The notes under the pieces are model-generated. The model worked only from the letters and a program-made list of their open reading frames with translations, ran no database searches and had not been told where the DNA came from. A DNA stretch of 64,000 nucleotides from Dermacentor variabilis (lineage: Eukaryota > Arthropoda > Arachnida > Ixodida > Ixodidae), in the NCBI RefSeq assembly GCF_050947875.1, contig NW_027460417.1:1-64000 (forward strand), in the 5' to 3' direction. The position numbers and the translations under genes are program-made. This document shows, in pieces, positions 34,301 through 46,353 of the stretch. Position 1 is the stretch's first letter, and each line of letters opens with the position of its first letter.

Positions 34301-37050
34301 CGTGGATTTCTGCCAAAGGACGTGAAAAGCATGCCGATGCTGCTCTTTTTAGCACCCGCACATGGATTTGTGCCAAAACGCGTTTTAAGCATGCACATGC
34401 ATATTTTGGTGGACGCGGACGCAGTTTTCTGCAAAACCTCACGATATGCATGCAAATGGTGCTTTTGGCAGAACGCGCACGTGCATCTCTACCAAACGAC
34501 GTGAAAAGCATGCCGATGCTGCTCTTTTTAGCACCCGCACATGGATTTGTGCCAAAACGCATTTTAAGCATGCACATGCATCTTTTGGTGGACGCGGACG
34601 CAGTTTTCTGCAAAACCACACGATATGCATGCAAATGGTGCTTTTGGCAGAACGCGCACGTGGATTTCTACCAAAGGACGTGAAAAGCATGCCGATGCTG
34701 CTCTTTTTAGCACCCGCACATGGATTTGTGCCAAAACGCGTTTTAAGCATGCACATGCATCTTTTGGTGGACGCGGACGCAGTTTTCTGCAAAACCACAC
34801 GATATGCATGCCAATGGTGCTTTTGGCAGAACGCGCACGTGGATTTCTACCAAACGACGTGAAATGCATGCCGATGCTGCTCCTTTTAGCACCCCCACTT
34901 GGATTTGTGCCAAAACGCGTTTTAAGCATGCACATGCATCTTTTGGTAGACGCGGACGCAGTTTTCTGCAAAACCACACGATATGCATGCAAATGGTTCT
35001 TTTGGCCGAACGCGCACGTGGATTTCTGCCAAAGGACGTGAAAAGCATGCCGATGCTGCTCTTTTTAGCACCCGCACATGGATTTGTGCCAAAACGCGTT
35101 TTAAGCATGCACATGCATATTTTGGTGGACGCGGACGCAGTTTTCTGCAAAACCTCACGATATGCATGCAAATGGTGCTTTTGGCAGAACGCGCACGTGC
35201 ATCTCTACCAAGCGACGTGAAAAGCATGCCGATGCTGCTCTATTTAGCACCCGCACATGGATTTGTGCCAAAACGCGTTTTAAGCATGCACATGCATCTT
35301 TTGGTAGACGCGGACGCAGTTTTCTGCAAAACCTCACGATATGCATGCAAATGGTGCTTTTGGCAGAACGCGCACGTGGATTTCTACCAAACGATGTGAA
35401 AAGCATGCCGATGCTGCTATTTTTAGCACCCGCACATGGATTTGTGCCAAAACGCGTTTTAAGCATGCACATGCATCTTTTGGTAGACGTGGACGCAGTT
35501 TTCTGCAAAACCACACGATATGCAAGCAAATGGCGCTTTAGGCAGAACGTGCACGTGGATTTCTACCAAACGACGTGAAAAGCATGCCGATGCTGCTCTT
35601 TTTAGCACCCGCACATCGATTTGTGCCAAAACGCATTTTAAGCATGCACATGCATCTTTTGGTGGACGCGGACGCAGTTTTCTGCAAAACCACACGATAT
35701 GCGTGCAAATGGTGCTTTTGGCAGAACGCGCACGTGGATTTCTACCAAAGGACGTGAAAAGCATGCCGATGCTGCTCTTTTTAGCACCCGCACATGGATT
35801 TGTGCCAAAACGCGTTTTAAGCATGCACATGCATCTTTTGGTGGACGCGGACGCAGTTTTCTGCAATACCACACGATATGCATGCCAATGGTGCTTTTGG
35901 CAGAAAGCGCACGTGGATTTCTACCAAACGACGTGAAAAGCATGCCGATGCTGCTCCTTTTAGCTCCCCCACTTGGATTTGTGCCAAAACGCGTTTTAAG
36001 CATGCACATGCATCTTTTGGTAGACGCGGACGCAGTTTTCTGCAAAACCACACGATATGCATACAAATGGTGCTTTCGGCAGAACGCGCACGTGGATTTC
36101 TGCCAAAGGACGTGAAAAGCATGCCGATGCTGCTCTTTTTAGCACCCGCACATGGATTTGTGCCAAAACGCGTTTTAAGCATGCACATGCATATTTTGGT
36201 GGACGCGGACGCAGTTTTCTGCAAAACCTCACGATATGCATGCAAATGGTGCTTTTGGCAGAACGCGCACGTGCATCTCTACCAAACGACGTGAAAAGCA
36301 TGCCGATGCTGCTCTTTTTAGCACCCGCACATGGATTTGTGCCAAAACGCATTTTAAGCATGCACATGCATCTTTTGGTGGACGCGGACGCAGTTTTCTG
36401 CAAAACCACACGATATGCATGCAAATGGTGCTTTTGGCAGAACGCGCACGTGGATTTCTACCAAAGGACGTGAAAAGCATGCCGATGCTGCTCTTTTTAG
36501 CACCCGCACATGGATTTGTGCCAAAACGCGTTTTAAGCATGCACATGCATCTTTTGGTGGACGCGGACGCAGTTTTCTGCAAAACCACACGATATGCATG
36601 CCAATGGTGCTTTTGGCAGAACGCGCACGTGGATTTCTACCAAACGACGTGAAAAGCATGCCGATGCTGCTCCTTTTAGCACCCCCACTTGGATTTGTGC
36701 CAAAACGCGTTTTAAGCATGCACATGCATCTTTTGGTAGACGCGGACGCAGTTTTCTGCAAAACCACACGATATGCATGCAAATGGTGCTTTTGGCAGAA
36801 CGCGCACGTGGATTTCTGCCAAAGGACGTGAAAAGCATGCCGATGCTGCTCTTTTTAGCACCCGCACATGGATTTGTGCCAAAACGCGTTTTAAGCATGC
36901 ACATGCATATTTTGGTGGACGCGGACGCAGTTTTCTGCAAAACCTCACGATATGCATGCAAATGGTGCTTTTGGCAGAACGCGCACGTGCATCTCTACCA
37001 AGCGACGTGAAAAGCATGCCGATGCTGCTCTATTTAGCACCCGCACATGG
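31340..37050 (+). repeat. 14-monomer higher-order repeat, period 2,506 bp
   Basis: About 31,340-33,845 and 33,846-36,351 are near-identical, and a partial third copy runs to ~37,050. Within each unit a sub-block starting at the ACCAAAGGACG monomer recurs at 31,403, 32,119, 33,193, 33,909, 34,625, 35,699 and 36,415. The spacings are 716, 1,074, 716, 716, 1,074 and 716 bp: 4, 6 and 4 monomers nested inside 14. Shared private variants include GCTTTAGGCAGAACGTGC and CAGAAAGCGCACG. Confidence 0.87.
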
Positions 37051-37059
37051 ATTTGTGCC

Positions 37060-40000
37060 AAAACGCGTTTTAAGCATGCACATGCATCTTTTGGTAGACG
37101 CGGACGCAGTTTTCTGCGAAACCTCACGATATGCATGCAAATGGTGCTTTTGGAAGAACGCGCACGTGCATTTCTACCAAACGACGTGAAAAGCATGCCG
37201 ATGCTGTCTTTTTAGCACCCGCACATGGATTTGTGCCAAAACGCGTTTTAAGCATGCACATGCATTTTTTGGTAGACGCGGACGCAGTTTTCTGCAAAAC
37301 CTCACGATATGCATGCAAATGGTGCTTTTGGCAGAACGCGCACGTGCATCTCTACCAAGCGACGTGAAGAACATGCCGATGCTGCTCTATTTAGCACCCT
37401 CACATGGATTTGTGCCAAAACGCGTTTTAAGCATGCACATGCATCTTTTGGTAGACGCGGACGCAGTTTTCTGCAAAACCTCACGATATGCATGCAAATG
37501 GTGCTTTTGGCAGAACGCGCACGTGCATTTCTACCAAACGACGTGAAAAGCATGCCGATGCTGCTCTTTTTAGCACCCGCACATGGATTTGTGCCAAAAC
37601 GCGTTTTAAGCATGCACATGCATCTTTTGGTAGACGCGGACGAAGTTTTCTGCAAAACCACACGATATGCAAGTAAATGGCGCTTTTGGCAGAACGCGCA
37701 CGTGGATTTCTACCAAACGACGTGAAAAGCATGCCGATGCTGCTCTTTTTAGCACCCGCACATGGATTTGTGCCAAAACGCATTTTAAGCATGCACATGC
37801 ATCTTTTGGTGGACGCGGACGCAGTTTTCTGCAAAACCACACGATATGCATGCAAATGGTGCTTTTGGCAGAACGCGCACGTGGATTTCTACCAAAGGAC
37901 GTGAAAAGCATGCCGATGCTGCTCTTTTTAGCACCCGCACATGGATTTCTGCCAAAACGCGTTTTAAGCATGCACATGCATCTTTTGGTGGACGCGGACG
38001 CAGTTTTCTGCAAAACCACACGACATGCATGCAAATGGTGCTTTTGGCAGAACGCGCACGTAGATTTCTACCAAGCGACGTGAAAAGCATGCCTATGCTG
38101 CTCTATTTAGCACCCGCACATGGATTTGTGCCAAAACGCGTTTTAAGCATGCACATGCATCTTTTGGTAGACGCGGACGCAGTTTTCTGCAAAACCACAC
38201 AATATGCATGCAAATGGTGCTTTTGGCAGAACGCGCACGTGAATTTCTACCAAAGGACGTGAAAAGCATGCCGATGCTGCTCTTTTTAGCACCCGCACAT
38301 GGATTTGTGACAAAACGCGTTTTAAGCATGCACATGCACCCTTTGGTGGACGCGGACGCAGTTTTCTGCAAAACCACACGATATGCATGCAAACTGTGCA
38401 TTTGGCAGAACGCGCACTTGGATTTCTACAAAGCGACGTGAAAAGCATGCCGATGCTGCTCTATTTAGCACCCGCACATGGATTTGTGCCAAAACGCGTT
38501 TTAAGCATGCACATGCATCTTCTGGAGGACGCGGACGCAGATTTCTGCAAAACCACACGATATGCATGCAAATGGTGCTTTTGGCAGAAGGCGCACGTGG
38601 ATTTCTACCAAACGACGTGAAAAGCATGCCGATGCTGCTCTTTTTAGCACCCGCACATGGATTTCTGCCAAAACGCGTTTTAAGCATGCACATGCATCTT
38701 TTGGTGGACGCGGACGCAGTTTTCTGCAAAACCACACGATATGCATGCAAATGGTGCTTTTGGCAGAACGCGCACGTGGATTTCTACCAAACGACGTGAA
38801 AAGCATGCCGATGCTGCTCTTTTTAGCACCCGCACATGGATTTGTGCCAAAACGCGTTTTAAGCATGCACATGCATCTTTTGGTAGACGCGGATGCAGTT
38901 TTCTGCAAAACCACACGATATGCATGCAAATGGTGCTTTTGGCAGAACGCGCACGTGGATTTCTACCAAACGACGTGAAAAGCATGCCGATGCTGCTCTT
39001 TTTAGCACCCGCACATGGATTTCTGCCAAAACGCGTTTTAAGCATGCACATGCATCTTTTGGTGGACGCGGACGCAGTTTTCTGCAAAACCACACGATAT
39101 GCATGCAAATGGTGCTTTTGGCAGAACGCGCACGTGGATTTCTACCAAACGACGTGAAAAGCATGCCGATGCTGCTCTTTTTAGCACCCGCACATGGATT
39201 TGTGCCAAAACGCGTTTTAAGCATGCACATGCATATTTTGGTGGACGCGGACGCAGTTTTCTGCAAAACCTCACGATATGCATGCAAATGGTGCTTTTGG
39301 CAGAACGCGCACGTGCATCTCTACCAAGCGACGTGAAAAGCATGCCGATGCTGCTCTATTTAGCAGCCGCACATGGATTTGTGCCAAACCGCGTTTTAAG
39401 CATGCACATGCATCTTTTGGTAGACGCGGACGCAGTTTTCTGCAAAACCTCACGATATGCATGCAAATGGTGCTTTTGGCAGAACGCGCACGTGCATTTC
39501 TACCAAACGACGTGAAAAGCATGCCGATGCTGCTCTTTTTAGCACCCGCACATGGATTTGTGCCAAAACGCGTTTTAAGCATGCACATGCATATTTTGGT
39601 GGACGCGGACGCAGTTTTCTGCAAAACCTCACGATATGCATGCAAATGGTGCTTTTGGCAGAACGCGCACGTGCATCTCTACCAAGCGACGTGAAAAGCA
39701 TGCCGATGCTGCTCTATTTAGCACCCGCACATGGATTTGTGCCAAAACGCGTTTTAAGCATGCACATGCATCTTTTGGTAGACGCGGACGCAGTTTTCTG
39801 CAAAACCTCACGATATGCATGCAAATGGTGCTTTTGGCAGAACGCGCACGTGCATTTCTACCAAACGACGTGAAAAGCATGCCGATGCTGCTCTTTTTAG
39901 GACCCGCACATGGATTTGTGCCAAAACGCGTTTTAAGCATGCACATGCATATTTTGGTAGACGCGGACGCAGTTTTCTGCAAAACCACACGATATGCAAG

Positions 40001-43000
40001 CAAATGGCGCTTTTGGCAGAACGCGCACGTGGATTTCTAACAAACGACGTGAAAAGCATGCCGATGCTGCTCTTTTTAGCACCCGCACATGGATTTGTGC
40101 CAAAACGCATTTTAAGCATGCACATGCATCTTTTGGTGGACGCGGACGCAGTTTTCTGCAAAACCACACGATATGCATGCAAATGGTGCTTTTGGCAGAA
40201 CGCGCACGTGGATTTCTACCAAAGGACGTGAAAAGCATGCCGATGCTGCTCTTTTTAGCACCCGCACGTGGATTTGTGCCAAAACGCGTTTTAAGCATGC
40301 ACATGCATCTTTTGGTAGACGCGGACGCAGTTTTCTGCGAAACCTCACGATATGCATGCAAATGGTGCTTTTGGAAGAACGCGCACGTGCATTTCTACCA
40401 AACGACGTGAAAAGCATGCCGATGCTGTCTTTTTAGCACCCGCACATGGATTTGTGCCAAAACGCGTTTTAAGCATGCACATGCATTTTTTGGTAGACGC
40501 GGACGCAGTTTTCTGCAAAACCTCACGATATGCATGCAAATGGTGCTTTTGGCAGAACGCGCACGTGCATCTCTACCAAGCGACGTGAAGAACATGCCGA
40601 TGCTGCTCTATTTAGCACCCTCACATGGATTTGTGCCAAAACGCGTTTTAAGCATGCACATGCATCTTTTGGTAGACGCGGACGCAGTTTTCTGCAAAAC
40701 CTCACGATATGCATGCAAATGGTGCTTTTGGCAGAACGCGCACGTGCATTTCTACCAAACGACGTGAAAAGCATGCCGATGCTGCTCTTTTTAGCACCCG
40801 CACATGGATTTGTGCCAAAACGCGTTTTAAGCATGCACATGCATCTTTTGGTAGACGCGGACGAAGTTTTCTGCAAAACCACACGATATGCAAGCAAATG
40901 GCGCTTTTGGCAGAACGCGCACGTGGATTTCTACCAAACGACGTGAAAAGCATGCCGATGCTGCTCTTTTTAGCACCCGCACATGGATTTGTGCCAAAAC
41001 GCATTTTAAGCATGCACATGCATCTTTTGGTGGACGCGGACGCAGTTTTCTGCAAAACCACACGATATGCATGCAAATGGTGCTTTTGGCAGAACGCGCA
41101 CGTGGATTTCTACCAAAGGACGTGAAAAGCATGCCGATGCTGCTCTTTTTAGCACCCGCACATGGATTTCTGCCAAAACGCGTTTTAAGCATGCACATGC
41201 ATCTTTTGGTGGACGCGGACGCAGTTTTCTGCAAAACCACACGACATGCATGCAAATGGTGCTTTTGGCAGAACGCGCACGTAGATTTCTACCAAGCGAC
41301 GTGAAAAGCATGCCTATGCTGCTCTATTTAGCACCCGCACATGGATTTGTGCCAAAACGCGTTTTAAGCATGCACATGCATCTTTTGGTAGACGCGGACG
41401 CATTTTTCTGCAAAACCACACAATATGCATGCAAATGGTGCTTTTGGCAGAACGCGCACGTGAATTTCTACCAAAGGACGTGAAAAGCATGCCGATGCTG
41501 CTCTTTTTAGCACCCGCACATGGATTTGTGACAAAACGCGTTTTAAGCATGCACATGCACCCTTTGGTGGACGCGGACGCAGTTTTCTGCAAAACCACAC
41601 GATATGCATGCAAACTGTGCATTTGGCAGAACGCGCACTTGGATTTCTACAAAGCGACGTGAAAAGCATGCCGATGCTGCTCTATTTAGCACCCGCACAT
41701 GGATTTGTGCCAAAACGCGTTTTAAGCATGCACATGCATCTTCTGGAGGACGCGGACGCAGATTTCTGCAAAACCACACGATATGCATGCAAATGGTGCT
41801 TTTGGCAGAAGGCGCACGTGGATTTCTACCAAACGACGTGAAAAGCATGCCGATGCTGCTCTTTTTAGCACCCGCACATGGATTTCTGCCAAAACGCGTT
41901 TTAAGCATGCACATGCATCTTTTGGTGGACGCGGACGCAGTTTTCTGCAAAACCACACGATATGCATGCAAATGGTGCTTTTGGCAGAACGCGCACGTGG
42001 ATTTCTACCAAACGACGTGAAAAGCATGCCGATGCTGCTCTTTTTAGCACCCGCACATGGATTTGTGCCAAAACGCGTTTTAAGCATGCACATGCATCTT
42101 TTGGTAGACGCGGATGCAGTTTTCTGCAAAACCACACGATATGCATGCAAATGGTGCTTTTGGCAGAACGCGCACGTGGATTTCTACCAAACGACGTGAA
42201 AAGCATGCCGATGCTGCTCTTTTTAGCACCCGCACATGGATTTCTGCCAAAACGCGTTTTAAGCATGCACATGCATCTTTTGGTGGACGCGGACGCAGTT
42301 TTCTGCAAAACCACACGATATGCATGCAAATGGTGCTTTTGGCAGAACGCGCACGTGGATTTCTACCAAACGACGTGAAAAGCATGCCGATGCTGCTCTT
42401 TTTAGCACCCGCACATGGATTTGTGCCAAAACGCGTTTTAAGCATGCACATGCATATTTTGGTGGACGCGGACGCAGTTTTCTGCAAAACCTCACGATAT
42501 GCATGCAAATGGTGCTTTTGGCAGAACGCGCACGTGCATCTCTACCAAGCGACGTGAAAAGCATGCCGATGCTGCTCTATTTAGCAGCCGCACATGGATT
42601 TGTGCCAAACCGCGTTTTAAGCATGCACATGCATCTTTTGGTAGACGCGGACGCAGTTTTCTGCAAAACCTCACGATATGCATGCAAATGGTGCTTTTGG
42701 CAGAACGCGCACGTGCATTTCTACCAAACGACGTGAAAAGCATGCCGATGCTGCTCTTCTAAGCACCCGCACATGGATTTGTGCCAAAACGCGTTTTAAG
42801 CATGCACATGCATATTTTGGTGGACGCGGACGCAGTTTTCTGCAAAACCTCACGATATGCATGCAAATGGTGCTTTTGGCAGAACGCGCACGTGCATCTC
42901 TACCAAGCGACGTGAAAAGCATGCCGATGCTGCTCTATTTAGCACCCGCACATGGATTTGTGCCAAAACGCGTTTTAAGCATGCACATGCATCTTTTGGT

Positions 43001-43511
43001 AGACGCGGACGCAGTTTTCTGCAAAACCTCACGATATGCATGCAAATGGTGCTTTTGGCAGAACGCGCACGTGCATTTCTACCAAACGACGTGAAAAGCA
43101 TGCCGATGCTGCTCTTTTTAGGACCCGCACATGGATTTGTGCCAAAACGCGTTTTAAGCATGCACATGCATATTTTGGTAGACGCGGACGCAGTTTTCTG
43201 CAAAACCACACGATATGCAAGCAAATGGCGCTTTTGGCAGAACGCGCACGTGGATTTCTAACAAACGACGTGAAAAGCATGCCGATGCTGCTCTTTTTAG
43301 CACCCGCACATGGATTTGTGCCAAAACGCATTTTAAGCATGCACATGCATCTTTTGGTGGACGCGGACGCAGTTTTCTGCAAAACCACACGATATGCATG
43401 CAAATGGTGCTTTTGGCAGAACGCGCACGTGGATTTCTACCAAAGGACGTGAAAAGCATGCCGATGCTGCTCTTTTTAGCACCCGCACGTGGATTTGTGC
43501 CAAAACGCGTT
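37060..43511 (+). repeat. 18-monomer tandem duplication, period 3,221 bp
   Basis: About 37,060-40,290 and 40,291-43,511 are two adjacent, nearly identical copies; for example TTTCTGCGAAACC lies at 37,111 and 40,332. The period is 18 x 179 minus 1; one base is missing at GATGCTGTCTTTTTAGC near 37,205 and 40,426. The few differences I saw are T/C at 37,674 vs 40,895, G/T at 38,182 vs 41,403, and two changes at 42,759-42,761. This is the largest recent-looking duplication in the window. Confidence 0.9.
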
Positions 43512-44250
43512 TTAAGCATGCACATGCATCTTTTGGTGGACGCGGACGCAGTTTTCTGCAAAACCACACGATATGCATGCAAATGGTGCTTTTGGCAGAA
43601 CGCGCACGTGAATTTCTACCAAAGGACGTGAAAAGCATGCCGATGCTGCTCTTTTTAGCACCCGCACATGGATTTGTGACAAAACGCGTTTTAAGCATGC
43701 ACATGCACCCTTTGGTGGACGCGGACGCAGTTTTCTGCAAAACCACACGATATGCATGCAAACTGTGCATTTGGCAGAACGCGCACTTGGATTTCTACCA
43801 AGCGACGTGAAAAGCATGCCGATGCTGCTCTATTTAGCACCCGCACATGGATTTGTGCCAAAACGCGTTTTAAGCATGCACATGCATCTTTTGGTAGACG
43901 CGGACGCAGTTTTCTGCAAAACCACACAATATGCATGCAAATGGTGCTTTTGGCAGAACGCGCACGTGAATTTCTACCAAAGGACGTGAAAAGCATGCCG
44001 ATGCTGCTCTTTTTAGCACCCGCACATGGATTTGTGACAAAACGCGCTTTAAGCATGCACATGCATCCTTTGGTGGACGCGGACGCAGTTTTCTGCAAAA
44101 CCACACGATATGCATGCAAACTGTGCATTTGGCAGAACGCGCACGTGGATTTCTACAAAGCGACGTGAAAAGCATGCCGATGCTGCTCTATTTAGCACCC
44201 GCACATGGATTTGTGCCAAAACGCGTTTTAAGCATGCACATGCATCTTCT
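43490..44250 (+). repeat. Dimeric repeat, period 358 bp
   Basis: The pair of monomers carrying GTGAATTTCTACC, TTTGTGACAAAACG and GCAAACTGTGCATTTGG occurs at about 43,600-43,790 and again 358 bp later. The same pair, single, lies near 38,240-38,400 and 41,460-41,620 inside the 18-mer copies. Confidence 0.78.
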
Positions 44251-45179
44251 GGAGGACGCGGACGCAGATTTCTGCAAAACCACACGATATGCATGCAAAT
44301 GGTGCTTTTGGCAGAACGCGCACGTGGATTTCTACCAAACGACGTGAAAAGCATGCCGATGCTGCTCTTTTTAGCACCCGCACATGTATTTCTGCCAAAA
44401 CGCGTTTTAAGCATGCACATGCATCTTTTGGTGGACTCGGACGCAGTTTTCTGCAAAACCACACGATATGCATGCAAATGGTGCTTTTGGCAGAACGCGC
44501 ACGTGGATTTCTACCAAACGACGTGAAAAGCATGCCGATGCTGCTCTTTTTAGCACCCGCACATGGATTTGTGCCAAAACGCGTTTTAAGCATGCACATG
44601 CATCTTTTGGTAGACGCGGACGCAGTTTTCTGCAAAACCACACGATATGCATGCAAATGGTGCTTTTGGCAGAACGCGCACGTGGATTTCTACCAAACGA
44701 CGTGAAAAGCATGCCGATGCTGCTCTTTTTAGCACCCGCACATGGATTTCTGCCAAAACGCGTTTTAAGCATGCACATGCATCTTTTGGTGGACGCGGAC
44801 GCAGTTTTCTGCAAAACCACACGATATGCATGCAAATGGTGCTTTTGGCAGAACGCGCACGTGGATTTCTACCAAACGACGTGAAAAGCATGCCGATGCT
44901 GCTCTTTTTAGCACCCGCACATGGATTTGTGCCAAAACGCGTTTTAAGCATGCACATGCATCTTTTGGTAGACGCGGATGCAGTTTTCTGCAAAACCACA
45001 CGATATGCATGCAAATGGTGCTTTTGGGAGAACGCGCTCGTGGATTTCTACCAAACGACGTGAAAAGCATGCCGATGCTGCTCTTTTTAGCACCAGCACA
45101 TGGATTTGTGCCAAAACGCGTTTTAAGCATGCACATGCATCTTTTGGTAGACGCGGATGCAGTTTTTTGCAAAACCACA

Positions 45180-45700
45180 CGATATGCATGCAAAGGTGCT
45201 TTTGGAAGAACGCGCACGTGGATTTCTACCAAACGACGTGAAAAGCATGCCAATGCTGCTCTTTTTAGCACCCGCACATGGATTTGTGCCAAAACGCGTT
45301 TTAAGCATGCACATGCATCTTTTGGTAGACTCGGACGCAGTTTTCTGCAAAACCACACGATATGCATGCAAATGGTTGTTTTGGCCGAACGCGCACGTGG
45401 ATTTCTACCAAACGACGTGAAAAGCATGCCGATGCTGTTCTTTTTAGCACCCGCACATGGATTTGTGCCAAAACGCGTTTTAAGCATGCACATGCATCTT
45501 TTGGTAGACGCGGACGCAGTTTTCTGCAAAACCACACGATATGCATGCAAATGGTGCTTTTGGCAGAACCCGCACATGAATTTCTACCAAACGACGTGAA
45601 AAGCCTGCCGATGCTGCTCTTTTTAGCACCCGCACATGGATTTGTGCCAAAACGTGTTTTAAGCTGCACATGCATCTTTTGGTGGACGCGGACGCAGTTT
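45180..45700 (+). repeat. Monomers with small deletions in the transition zone
   Basis: Near 45,191 the usual GCAAATGGTGC reads GCAAAGGTGC. Near 45,661 AAGCATGCAC reads AAGCTGCAC. These shift the reading frame of the stop-poor repeat and create the longest open frame of the window, which illustrates that open-frame length here reflects indels, not coding. Confidence 0.7.
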
Positions 45701-46353
45701 TCTGCAAAAGCACACGATATGCATGCAAATGGTGCTTTTGGCCGAACGCGCACGTAGATTTCTACCAAACGACGTGAAAAGCATGCCGATGCTGCTCTTT
45801 TTAGCACCCGCACATGTATTTGTGCCAAAACGCGTTTTAAGCATGCACATGCATCTTTTGGTAGACGCGGACGCAGTTTTCTGCAAAACCACACGATATG
45901 CATGCAAATGGTGCTTTTGGCAGAACGCGCACGTGGATTTCTACCAAACGACGTGAAAAGCACGCCGATGCTGCTCTTTTTAGCACCCGCACATGGATTT
46001 GTGCCAAAACGCCTTTTAAGCATGCACATGCATCTTTTGGTCGACGCGGACGCAGTTTTCTGCAAAACCACACGATTTGCATGCAAATGGTGCTTTTGGC
46101 AGAACGCGCACGTGGATTTCTACCAAACGACGTGAAAAGCACGCCGATGCTGCTCTTTTTAGCACCCGCACATGGATTTGTGCCAAAACGCGTTTTAGGC
46201 ATGCACATGCATCTTTTGGTAGACGCGGACGCAGTTTTCTGCAAAACCACACGATATGCATGCAAATGGTGCTTTTGGCTGAACGCGCACGTGGATTTCT
46301 ACCAAACGAGGTGAAAAGCATGCCGATGCTGCTCTTTTTAGCACCCGCACATG

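Larger units (their letters stand above)
12790..43250 (+). repeat. Central domain marked by the GCAAGCAAATGGCG variant
   Basis: In the consensus the motif is GCATGCAAATGGTG. Monomers reading GCAAGCAAATGGCG appear near 12,793, 13,332, 15,121, 15,659, 16,372, 16,735, 17,268, 17,986, 18,531, 20,310, 20,847, 21,561, 23,531, 26,753, 28,553, 29,437, 31,228, 33,017, 35,524, 39,997, 40,891 and 43,218. I did not see it in 1-12.7 kb or after 43.3 kb. The flanks on either side resemble each other more than they resemble this domain. Confidence 0.75.

Noticed and set aside
44765..45599. Longest open frames of the window (257-270 codons) as a possible real gene
   Set aside because: They are explained by small deletions near 45,191 and 45,661 that shift frame past the usual stops; the encoded sequence is the same satellite translation.
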